From Agromyces bracchium (GTDB lineage Bacteria; Actinomycetota; Actinomycetes; Actinomycetales; Microbacteriaceae): a stretch of DNA of 64,000 nt. The notes below the pieces were generated by a model. It saw nothing but the letters and a program-made list of their open reading frames with translations. It made no database searches and was not told the DNA's origin. Shown here piece after piece: positions 33,337-40,801 of this stretch (within the stretch, counting starts at the first letter, position 1; every line of letters begins with the position of its first letter). The DNA is taken from positions 62,001 to 126,000 of the forward strand of contig NZ_WMLB01000006.1 of NCBI RefSeq assembly GCF_009709675.1. Reading direction: 5' to 3'. The position numbers and the translations under genes are program-made.

Positions 33337-34757
33337 GTGACCGTCACCGTGCTTCCCTCGCCCGGCGCGGACTCGACCCGCATCGAGCCGGGCAGTCCCT
33401 TCGCCCGGTCGCGCATGCTGACGAGCCCGTACCCGCCGGTCGCCGAACCGGCGACGATGTCGAAGCCCGACCCGTCGTCCTCGATGGTGAGCCGCCGATC
33501 GCCCTCCGCCGCCCCGACGAGTCGCACGCGGACGAGTCGGGCGCCGCCGTGCCGCACGGCGTTGACGACCGCCTCGCGCATGATCCGGACGAGGGCGTGA
33601 CGCTGGTCGCGGTCGGCGGCGATCGAGTCGTCGACGTCGACCTCGAGATGCACGTCGTAGCGTGCCGCGAGCTCGCGGGCGGCGCGATGCAGCACATAGC
33701 CCAGCGGTTCGTCGTCGACGCTGCCGAGTGCGTTCACCGCGGCCCTCGCCTCGTCGAGCGCGCGCACGGCCGCGTCCGTGATCTGGCGTTTCGACGCGGT
33801 CTGGTCGGGCAGCATCGACGACTCGACGCGGATGTATGCGAGTTCCTGCATGACTCCATCATGCAGTTCGCGCGCGAGGCGACGGCGGTCCTCGACGACC
33901 GCGACCTGCGTCTGCGCGCTCCAGTAGCGCTGCAGCTCGCGGAGGGCCCCGACGAGGAGCAGCACGTAGCAGCCGGTGCGGAGCACGTCGCCCGTGTACA
34001 GCCAGTCGGTGTAGAGCGACGGGTAGAGCAGGTAGTTGAGCCGTGCGAAGCCCGCGAGGGTGCACGCCGGCGCGAGCCACCGGAGGAGTTCGTCGTTGCG
34101 GCGGGCCGCCTGCCGGGCCACCATCACCGAGGCCGCGAGGAACGAGAGCGCACCGACGGCCTGCCCGACCAGCAGCAGCGGATGCCCCGCGAGCAGCGGC
34201 TCGATCGCGGAGTCGTCCGTGAGGTCCTCGCCCAGGGCGATCGGCAGCCGGTCGCCGGCCACCCACAGCACTGCCGCGACGCCGACGATGAGTACCAGCG
34301 GCGCGAGCAGTGTCCAGCGACGCAGCCGCGTCGGGCCGATGCGGTCGCCGACGATCGCCGCGGCCAGGACCGCGAGCGCCCCGACGACCCGGACGGTCAG
34401 CGGCAGCCAGACGTTGACCCGTCCGTCGCGGATGCCCACCACGTCTTCGACGACATAGGTGACCACGAGGCTCGCGAGCCCGAGGAGCACGAGCGCCTCG
34501 CAGAGCAGCCAGTCCTGGAGCCGGCCTCGGCGCAGGAAGCGATTGTGCAGCAGGTAGGCGACGAACAGCGCGACGCAGCTGTCGATCGAATCGAGCACGA
34601 GATGCAGCGACCGGTTCGGGACGCCGAACGCGACGTACGGACTCCACAGCATGGACGCCGTGACGACGATGCAGAACGCCCACGTCACCAGGGTGAGCCG
34701 TGACCACGAGCGCGGATGCCGCGGCGCCGGCGTCGCGGTCTCGACCTCGTCCCCCAC
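33330..34757 (-). CDS. NarL-type membrane sensor histidine kinase
   Basis: A 475-residue kinase. The first 270 residues contain about eight hydrophobic helices with short loops, so sensing is likely within or across the membrane. The HisKA_3 dimerisation helix carries the phospho-accepting His in RRRLARELHDGVMQELAYI near residue 299, and the HATPase domain has EAVVNAVRHGGA, IEDDGSGFD and GYGLVSMRDRAKGLPGSM. It phosphorylates the response regulator encoded next. GTG 34757 is the start; the divergent MarR gene is 141 bases away. Confidence 0.92.
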   Translation of the reverse strand: MGDEVETATPAPRHPRSWSRLTLVTWAFCIVVTASMLWSPYVAFGVPNRSLHLVLDSIDSCVALFVAYLLHNRFLRRGRLQDWLLCEALVLLGLASLVVTYVVEDVVGIRDGRVNVWLPLTVRVVGALAVLAAAIVGDRIGPTRLRRWTLLAPLVLIVGVAAVLWVAGDRLPIALGEDLTDDSAIEPLLAGHPLLLVGQAVGALSFLAASVMVARQAARRNDELLRWLAPACTLAGFARLNYLLYPSLYTDWLYTGDVLRTGCYVLLLVGALRELQRYWSAQTQVAVVEDRRRLARELHDGVMQELAYIRVESSMLPDQTASKRQITDAAVRALDEARAAVNALGSVDDEPLGYVLHRAARELAARYDVHLEVDVDDSIAADRDQRHALVRIMREAVVNAVRHGGARLVRVRLVGAAEGDRRLTIEDDGSGFDIVAGSATGGYGLVSMRDRAKGLPGSMRVESAPGEGSTVTVTW

Positions 34758-34859
34758 GAACGCACCCCCGGTTCGCCCAGCGCGGCGGCGTCGCCGCTCG
34801 GTCCAGCGATTGTACTGGTGACGGCAGGCCGAGCCGGCTCGCCACCGTCGATGTCAGAC

Positions 34860-34875
34860 GAATTGCGTCCAATTC
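34860..34875 (+). promoter_or_regulatory. candidate OhrR/MarR operator
   Basis: GAATTG-CGTC-CAATTC is a perfect six-base dyad 24 bases before the MarR start codon. ATTGC and GCAAT at 34862-34866 and 34884-34888 form a wider overlapping dyad. AATTG/CAATT cores are like those bound by OhrR-type MarR proteins. Confidence 0.55.
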
Positions 34876-34898
34876 AGTTGTGTGCAATCCTTTTCGAC

Positions 34899-35384
34899 AT
34901 GGTCGTGACGGATGAGATGGTGTGCTTCTCGCTGTACGCCGCCTCGCGGGCGACGACGCAGCTCTACCGCACCCTGCTCGACCCGTGGGGGCTCACCTAC
35001 CCGCAGTACCTGGTGCTCGTCGCGCTCTGGCGCGAGGGCGAGCAGACCGTCTCCTCGCTCGGCGACCTGCTGCAGCTCGACTCGGGCACGCTCTCGCCGC
35101 TGCTTCGGCGCATGGAGCAGTCGGGGCTCGTCGTCCGTTCGCGCAGCTCCCACGACGAGCGCGTCGTCACCGTCGCCATCGGCGAGCGCGGCGCCCGGCT
35201 GCGCGCCGAGCTCGCGCACCTCCCGTCCCGTGTCGCCGAGGCGGCCGGTGTGCGCGGCGGCGATGCGGAATCGCTGATCCGCACGCTGCAGGAGGTCACG
35301 GCGGCGATGCACGCGGCCGCGGCATCCGCCCCCGAGCCCGACACGACCTCATCGGATGTCGCGACCGGCGCGACCGGGCGCTGA
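34899..35384 (+). CDS. OhrR-like MarR-family redox regulator
   Basis: A 161-residue MarR protein of the OhrR branch. The N-terminal block MVCFSLYAASRATTQLYRTLLDPWGLTYPQYLVLVALW closely follows OhrR, including a Cys at the position of the peroxide-sensing residue. The DNA-binding wing is SGTLSPLLRRMEQSGLVVRSRSSHDER. No ohr peroxidase gene is nearby; instead an MDR-family reductase follows after 63 bases and is the probable target. An AATTG-type dyad overlaps its upstream region. ATG 34899 gives the usual short lead before the Cys helix. Confidence 0.85.
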   Translation: MVVTDEMVCFSLYAASRATTQLYRTLLDPWGLTYPQYLVLVALWREGEQTVSSLGDLLQLDSGTLSPLLRRMEQSGLVVRSRSSHDERVVTVAIGERGARLRAELAHLPSRVAEAAGVRGGDAESLIRTLQEVTAAMHAAAASAPEPDTTSSDVATGATGR

Positions 35385-35447
35385 GCACCGTCATCCGATC
35401 CCGGCCGTCCCGGCCGGTCCCTGAACCGCAACGAAAGGAACCGCGTC

Positions 35448-36425
35448 ATGCGCGCCCTCATCCACTCCGCCTTCGGCGCCCCCGAGACCGTGCTCGAGGT
35501 TGAGGAGCGTCCGCTCCCCGAGCCCGCGCCGGGCCAGATCCGCGTCCGCACCCTGCTCTCGACGATCCACAACCACGACCTGTGGACCGTGCGCGGGACC
35601 TACGGCTTCAAGCCCGAGCTCCCCGCCGCTGCGGGCACCGAGGCCGTCGGGGTCGTGGACGCGCTGGGCGACGGCGTGACCGGGCTCCAGGTCGGCCAGC
35701 GCGTCGTCACGGGCGGCACGTTCGGTGTCTGGGCCGAGTACTTCGTCGCCGGCGCGGCGGGGCTCATCCCCGTTCCCGATGGGATGCCCGACGAGGCGGC
35801 CGCCCAGCTCGTCTCGATGCCGTTCAGCGCGGTCAGCCTGCTGCACTCGCTCGACCTGCAGCCGGGCGACTGGATGGTGCAGAACGCGGCGAACGGCGCG
35901 GTGGGTCGCATGGTCGCCCAGATCGGGGCGGCGCGCGGGATCAACGTCATCGGGCTCGTCCGGCGCGCCGAGGGCGTCGCCGAGCTCCGCGAGCAGGGCA
36001 TCCCGAACGTGGTGTCGACCGATGCGGACGGATGGCGCGACGAGGTCGCCGCCCTCACCGGCGGTGCGCCGATCATCGCCGGCGTCGACTCCATCGGCGG
36101 CGACTCGCCGGCCGATGTGCTGTCGCTGCTCGCCGAGGAGGGCACGCTCGTGGTGTTCGGCGCGATGCAGTCGCCCGACATGCGCATCCCGTCCGGCGAC
36201 GTCATCTTCAAGCAGCTGACCATCCGGGGCTTCTGGGGCAGCCGCGTGAGCCGCGACATGGACGCCGACACCAGGTCGATGCTCTTCGGCCAACTGATGG
36301 GGCACGTGCTCTCCGGCGAGCTGACCCTGCCGGTTGCCGGCACGTTCGCGTTCGACGACATCGCGGAGGCCGTGGCGGCGAGCACGACCGCCGGCCGGGT
36401 CGGCAAGGTGCTGCTGCGGCCGTAG
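35448..36425 (+). CDS. MDR-superfamily oxidoreductase (quinone reductase / enoyl reductase-like)
   Basis: A 325-residue medium-chain dehydrogenase/reductase without the zinc ligands of alcohol dehydrogenases. The NADPH-binding motif is NAANGAVGRMVAQIGAARG near residue 150. VPDGMPDEAAAQLVSMPFSAVSLL and FWGSRVSR resemble 2-enoyl thioester reductases and quinone reductases. It is downstream of and co-directional with the OhrR-like regulator and probably detoxifies reactive carbonyls or quinones. AAAGGAACCGCGTC precedes the ATG. Confidence 0.85.
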   Translation: MRALIHSAFGAPETVLEVEERPLPEPAPGQIRVRTLLSTIHNHDLWTVRGTYGFKPELPAAAGTEAVGVVDALGDGVTGLQVGQRVVTGGTFGVWAEYFVAGAAGLIPVPDGMPDEAAAQLVSMPFSAVSLLHSLDLQPGDWMVQNAANGAVGRMVAQIGAARGINVIGLVRRAEGVAELREQGIPNVVSTDADGWRDEVAALTGGAPIIAGVDSIGGDSPADVLSLLAEEGTLVVFGAMQSPDMRIPSGDVIFKQLTIRGFWGSRVSRDMDADTRSMLFGQLMGHVLSGELTLPVAGTFAFDDIAEAVAASTTAGRVGKVLLRP

Positions 36426-36453
36426 CCGACCCGGCCGCCGAGACCCGGGTGAT

Positions 36454-36772
36454 CTCTGGTTGGCCCTGAGTCTCGCCATGCCGTTGCTCGTCATCGGGTG
36501 GATCGTGCTCGTCTCGCGGCGCTGGGGCACGGGCTCCCTGATCCGCGACTTCGGCGCTGAAGCGCTGGTTCGACGGGTCCGATCCCGATCAGACCCGCAG
36601 CTTCCGTGCCACGAACGCGGCCATCCTGCTCACCGCACTGCTGTTCGCGTCGCTCCACCTTCCGCAGGCCTTCGCCGGCGTCAACGGCGTCGCACTGGCC
36701 GCCGCCACGTTCCTCTCCGGGGTCGTGCTCGGTGCCCTCGCCACCGCGACGGCCTACGGCCTCGTGGCCTGA
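36454..36772 (+). pseudogene. decayed CPBP-family intramembrane protease
   Basis: Two pieces of one membrane protein in different frames. The first, from about 36454, reads LALSLAMPLLVIGWIVLV then GTGSLIRDFG, the N-terminal pattern of CPBP-type proteases. The second, to the stop at 36770-36772, reads AILLTALLFASLHLPQ and FLSGVVLGALATATAYG, which matches the later helices with the conserved-type H. The central part with the catalytic EExxxR is missing and no start codon or ribosome site remains. An internal deletion plus frameshift explains it. The stretch 36773-36921 shows nothing further. Confidence 0.55.
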
Positions 36773-36921
36773 GGTCGCCGACGGGGGCTGCGACCGGCGG
36801 TCGAACCCCCTTCCACCCGATGCTGCGGCACTCCGCGCACCGGAGTACCGTCGGCCCCGATGGCGCGCGTCGATGCTCGTCACGCGTTCGACGCCGCGCC
36901 CCTGACGAAGGGGAAGATGTG

Positions 36922-37248
36922 ATGGCGAAGTACCTCGTGCTGTACCGGGCCGACGTCAGCGCGGAGGCGCAGATGGAACAGTCGCCCGAGGAGGGCCAGG
37001 CCGAGATGCAGGAGTGGATGGCCTGGGCCGGCAAGACCGGCGCCGCGCTCACCGACTTCGGCTCGCCGCTCGGCAACGGCCGTGCCGTGAGCCCGTCGGG
37101 CGCCGCGGCATCGTCGTCGGATGTCGCCGGCTACTCGATCGTCGAGGCCCCGGACGCCGACGCCGCCGTGGCCCTCATGGACGGCCACCCGCACCTGAAG
37201 ATCGGCACCATCGAGGTCCTGGAGGCGCTCGAGATCCCCGGCATGTGA
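36922..37248 (+). CDS. YCII/DGPF-type small protein
   Basis: A 108-residue protein with the YCII-related ferredoxin-like pattern: KYLVLYRADVSAE at the start, QEWMAWAGKTGAALTDFGSPLG in the middle, VAGYSIVEAPDADAAVALMDGHPHL and the final IEVLEALEIPGM. Family members are small cytoplasmic enzymes or dimeric binding proteins, sometimes found with ECF sigma factors, but none is adjacent. AAGGGGAAG lies before the ATG. Function unknown. Confidence 0.8.
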   Translation: MAKYLVLYRADVSAEAQMEQSPEEGQAEMQEWMAWAGKTGAALTDFGSPLGNGRAVSPSGAAASSSDVAGYSIVEAPDADAAVALMDGHPHLKIGTIEVLEALEIPGM

Positions 37249-37363
37249 TCCGCGCTCGCGCGGTCGGCGGAGACCCACGGCCGAAAATGGCCGCATCGCT
37301 CCCGGTAGTGTTCGAACCCACGGCCGCGAGTGACGCCGCCCTGCACGATCGGAAGGACCCGGA

Positions 37364-37855
37364 GTGACGCCACAGCATAACGAGCCGACTGCGGACGGGG
37401 TCGGAACGACCCTCCGGTGGGACGCACCCGGCTGGGCATTGCCGTTCACGGTGGCGGTCCTCGGCCTCCTCGTCGTGGGCGGCGCGATCGGCTCCGGACG
37501 CGTCGCCACGGGTGGCGGCGCGTTCGGGATCGCCTTCATCGCCGCGTGGTGGGCGATCCTCGCGTGGAACGTGTACTGGTTCATGTTCCGAGTGGCGTAC
37601 CGGCTCGAGCTCCGCGGCGAGACGCTGCACTGGCGGGCCCAGCTCGCGCGGGGTGAACTCCCTGGCCGATCCATCACGGCCGTGGCGGTATCGAGGGGGC
37701 AGTCGCCGACGGTGACGATCCGCGCCGCCGGGCGGCGAAGCGTGAGGGTGATGTTCGGGCACCGGTCGCTCTCGTCGGTGCTGGAGCCGCTGCACGCCAT
37801 CAACGCCGCGGTGCCGGCGGACATCGGTGGCTCTGGGGACAGCGCCACGAAGTAG
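37364..37855 (+). CDS. two-helix membrane protein with PH-like domain
   Basis: A 163-residue protein. Two membrane helices lie at about residues 25-45 and 52-75 (PFTVAVLGLLVVGGAIG; IAFIAAWWAILAWNVYWFMF), followed by a beta-rich region (YRLELRGETLHWRAQLARGELPGRSITAV) resembling bacterial PH-like domains and ending in LHAINAAVP. The start is GTG at 37364 with a GGAAGGACCCGG ahead. It is likely a small structural or regulatory membrane protein; no partner is evident. Confidence 0.6.
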   Translation: MTPQHNEPTADGVGTTLRWDAPGWALPFTVAVLGLLVVGGAIGSGRVATGGGAFGIAFIAAWWAILAWNVYWFMFRVAYRLELRGETLHWRAQLARGELPGRSITAVAVSRGQSPTVTIRAAGRRSVRVMFGHRSLSSVLEPLHAINAAVPADIGGSGDSATK

Positions 37856-37895
37856 GCACTCGCAGCGGCGAGCGCGATCGCACCGGCCGGTGCGC

Positions 37896-38831
37896 TCAGC
37901 CGCCCGCCTGAGCCGCCCGCATCGTCTCCCCCGCGCGCGCCGCGAACGCCGTCGCCTCGGCGGTGATCGTGCGACGCATGACCTCGACCGCGGCGGTAGG
38001 CGCGACATCCGCCGGCATCGCCAGGCTGATCGTGCGGTCGAGCGCCCGCTCGGCGAGCCGCACCGCCCGCAGCCCCGGCCGGTCGATGAGCACCAGCGCG
38101 GGCACGATCGCGACGCCGAGCCCGCGCTCGACGAACCGCAGCACGGCGTCCATCTCGGCGCCCTCGAGCACGACCTCGGGTTCGAGCGACGCCGCGCGGA
38201 AGGCGGCATCCGTCGCGGCCCGCAGGTCGTAGGTCGAGCTGAAGACGATCTGCGGCAGGCGGGCGACCTCCGCAAGTGAAATGGTCGCGCGGGTCGTCAC
38301 GGGCGGTGCGGCGGCGGATGACACGACCACGAGCTCCTCGACGAGCAGCGGTGTCACAGTGAATCGACCAGGGGCCGTGGCATCCGTCGTCGTGACGAGC
38401 GCGAGGTCGAGCTCGCCGCCCCCGAGGGCGTCGAGCAAGCCGCGCGAGCCCTGCTCCGAGAGGTGCAGTTCGATGGCCGGATGCGCCGCGTGGAACGCGC
38501 TGAGCACCTCGGCGACGAGGCTGATGCAGAGCGTCGGGGTGGCGCCGAGGCGCACCCGGCCGCGTTCGAGGCCGGCGAGCTCGGCGAGTTCGCGGCGCAC
38601 CGACTCGGCGTCGGCGAGCATGCGCTTCGCGAGCGGCAGCAGGGACTCGCCCGCGACCGTGAGCGTCGAACCGCCGCGAGCGCGATGGAAGAGCTCGGCA
38701 CCGAGGTCCTGCTCGAGCGCCGCGATCTGGCGGCTGAGCGACGGCTGGGCGAGGTAGAGCTCCTCAGCGGCACGCGTGAAGTTGCCGAACCGGGCGACCT
38801 CGACGAACGACCGGAGCTGCTCGAGGTTCAT
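37896..38831 (-). CDS. LysR-family regulator
   Basis: A 311-residue LysR-type protein. The N-terminal winged helix is canonical: MNLEQLRSFVEVARFGNFTRAAEELYLAQPSLSRQIAALEQDLG. The remainder is the two-lobe effector domain. It is divergent from the flavoprotein gene at 38909 with 77 bases between, the usual setting for a LysR activator of the neighbouring gene. The effector is unknown, likely a carboxylic acid if the target is a fumarate-reductase-like enzyme. Confidence 0.92.
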   Translation of the reverse strand: MNLEQLRSFVEVARFGNFTRAAEELYLAQPSLSRQIAALEQDLGAELFHRARGGSTLTVAGESLLPLAKRMLADAESVRRELAELAGLERGRVRLGATPTLCISLVAEVLSAFHAAHPAIELHLSEQGSRGLLDALGGGELDLALVTTTDATAPGRFTVTPLLVEELVVVSSAAAPPVTTRATISLAEVARLPQIVFSSTYDLRAATDAAFRAASLEPEVVLEGAEMDAVLRFVERGLGVAIVPALVLIDRPGLRAVRLAERALDRTISLAMPADVAPTAAVEVMRRTITAEATAFAARAGETMRAAQAGG

Positions 38832-38846
38832 GTCGATAGCCTACGC

Positions 38847-38870
38847 GCATCGTTCTTACACTGAAGATGC
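38847..38870. promoter_or_regulatory. dyad in the LysR/flavoprotein spacer
   Basis: GCATC at 38847-38851 and GATGC at 38866-38870 form an inverted repeat with 14 bases between, inside the 77-base divergent spacer. It is a candidate LysR site although the exact T-N11-A spacing is not seen. Confidence 0.35.
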
Positions 38871-38908
38871 ATTGGACGGATGTAACCGGCCAACCTAGCG
38901 TGGAGCGC

Positions 38909-40672
38909 ATGACCTCCCCACGCACCACCCCGGGCGCCGCGGCTCCGGAACGCCGGCTCTCCACCACCGTCCTCGTCATCGGCACGGGCGGCTCGGGCCT
39001 GCGCGCCGCCATCGAGCTCGCCGAGGCGGGCGTCGACGTGCTCGCGCTCGGCAAGCGGCCGAAGTCCGACGCGCACACCTCGCTCGCGGCCGGCGGCATC
39101 AACGCGGCCCTCGGCACCATGGACGCGGACGACAGCTGGCAGCAGCACGCGGCCGACACCTTGAAGGAGAGTTACCTCCTCGCCGACCCGCGCACGGTCG
39201 AGACCGTGACGAAGGGCGCCGCACGCGGCATCCAGGACCTCGAGCGCTACGGCATGCCGTTCGCCCGCGAAGAGGACGGCCGCATCTCGCAGCGCTTCTT
39301 CGGTGCCCACACCTTCCGCCGCACCGCGTTCGCGGGCGACTACACGGGCCTCGAGATCCAGCGCACGCTCGTCAACCGTGCCGCGCAGCTCGGCGTGCCG
39401 ATCCTCGACACGGTCTACGTCACGCGCATCCTCGTGAACGACGACGGCGCGGTCTTCGGCGCGTACGGCTTCGACCTCGAGGACGGCACGCGTTACCTCA
39501 TCCACGCCGACGCCGTCATCCTCGCCGCCGGCGGCCACAACCGCATCTGGCGCCGCACCTCCTCGCGGCGCGACGAGAACACTGGCGACTCGTGGCGCCT
39601 CGCCGTCGAGGCCGGCGGTCGCGTGCGCGACCCCGAGCTCGTGCAGTTCCACCCGTCGGGCATCATCGAGCCCGAGAGCGCCGCGGGCACCCTCATCAGC
39701 GAGGCGGCGCGAGGCGAAGGCGGCATCCTCACCAACGCCCTCGGCGAGCGCTTCATGGCGAAGTACGACCCCGAGCGCATGGAGCTCTCGACGCGCGATC
39801 GCGTCGCCCTCGCCGCGTACACCGAGATCAAGGAGGGGCGCGGCACCCCCAACGGCGGTGTCTGGCTGGACGTCTCGCACCTGCCCCGCGAGACGATCAT
39901 GCAGCGCCTCCCCCGCGTCTACCAGACCATGCTCGAACTGCAGATGCTCGACATCACGACGCAGCCGATCGAGATCGCGCCCACCGCGCACTACTCGATG
40001 GGCGGCGTCTGGGTGCGCCCCGACGACCACGGCACGGATGTCCCCGGCCTCTACGCCATCGGCGAGGCCTCCAGCGGCCTGCACGGAGCGAACCGGCTCG
40101 GCGGCAACTCGCTCATCGAGCTGCTGGTCTTCGGACGCATCGTGGGCCAGGCCGCGGCCGCCTACTCGGCCGGGCTCGAGGCCCAGCGCCGTTCGGCGAC
40201 CGCCGTCCAGGCGGCGCGCGCCGAGATCGACGACCTGCTGGCAGCGGATGGCGCGGAGAACGTGCGTGCGCTGCAGCGCGCCATCCGCGACACCATGACC
40301 GAGCACGCCGGAGTCGTGCGCGACGAGGCCGGCCTCCTCGCCGGCCTCGCCGAACTCGACGCGATCGAGGCGCGCATGGCCGACATCGGCGTGCACCCCG
40401 ACCTCGCCGGCTACCAGGACCTCGCCCACGCGTTCGACCTCAAGTCGGCCGCGCTGGCCGCCCGCGCGACCCTCGAGGCCGCGCTCGAGCGTCGCGAGAC
40501 CCGCGGCTGCCACAACCGCAGCGACTACCCCGAGACGGATGCCGCGCTGCAGGTGAACCTCGTCTGGTCGCCCTCCACGGGCGTGACGCGCGAGTCGATC
40601 CCGCCGATCCCGGAGGAGATCGCGGCACTCATGGAGCGCGAGGTGTCGACGGTCGGGAAGCTCGTGGAGTAG
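38909..40672 (+). CDS. FAD-binding dehydrogenase (succinate dehydrogenase/L-aspartate oxidase flavoprotein class)
   Basis: A 587-residue flavoprotein. The FAD motif VLVIGTGGSGLRAAIELAEAG starts near residue 19; covalent-flavin-type region DAHTSLAAGGINAALG, the substrate-site segments QFHPSGI, HYSMGGVWV and GLHGANRLGGNSLIELLVFG, and the C-terminal RGCHNRSDYPE block all match SdhA/FrdA/AspO. No iron-sulfur or membrane-anchor subunit is adjacent, so it is either a soluble fumarate reductase or aspartate oxidase-like enzyme, or uses partners encoded elsewhere. The LysR gene faces it. ATG 38909 removes 14 unlikely leading residues. Confidence 0.85.
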   Translation: MTSPRTTPGAAAPERRLSTTVLVIGTGGSGLRAAIELAEAGVDVLALGKRPKSDAHTSLAAGGINAALGTMDADDSWQQHAADTLKESYLLADPRTVETVTKGAARGIQDLERYGMPFAREEDGRISQRFFGAHTFRRTAFAGDYTGLEIQRTLVNRAAQLGVPILDTVYVTRILVNDDGAVFGAYGFDLEDGTRYLIHADAVILAAGGHNRIWRRTSSRRDENTGDSWRLAVEAGGRVRDPELVQFHPSGIIEPESAAGTLISEAARGEGGILTNALGERFMAKYDPERMELSTRDRVALAAYTEIKEGRGTPNGGVWLDVSHLPRETIMQRLPRVYQTMLELQMLDITTQPIEIAPTAHYSMGGVWVRPDDHGTDVPGLYAIGEASSGLHGANRLGGNSLIELLVFGRIVGQAAAAYSAGLEAQRRSATAVQAARAEIDDLLAADGAENVRALQRAIRDTMTEHAGVVRDEAGLLAGLAELDAIEARMADIGVHPDLAGYQDLAHAFDLKSAALAARATLEAALERRETRGCHNRSDYPETDAALQVNLVWSPSTGVTRESIPPIPEEIAALMEREVSTVGKLVE

Positions 40673-40774
40673 CCGCAGCGGCCGTCGTGCCCGACGGCTC
40701 GCGGGCCCACGGCCCCTAGCGCCGGCGTCGGCGCGGTGGCACACTGTGCGCTTCGACGAGAAGGACAGGACCGC

Positions 40775-40801
40775 ATGTCGAGCACAGGGCGAGCGGCATG
40801 A
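40775..40801 (+). CDS. nine-codon leader overlapping the SulP start
   Basis: ATG at 40775 opens a reading frame encoding MSSTGRAA that stops with TGA at 40799-40801, overlapping the SulP ATG in the form ATGA. AAGGACAGG lies before it. The arrangement would couple translation of the transporter to the leader. There are no Cys or other regulatory codons, so attenuation by amino acid level is not indicated. It may be coincidence. Confidence 0.3.
   Translation: MSSTGRAA

Noticed and set aside
37272..37326. Direct repeat ACCCACGGCCG before the PH-like gene
   Set aside because: Two short GC-rich copies 44 bases apart are plausible by chance at this base composition.
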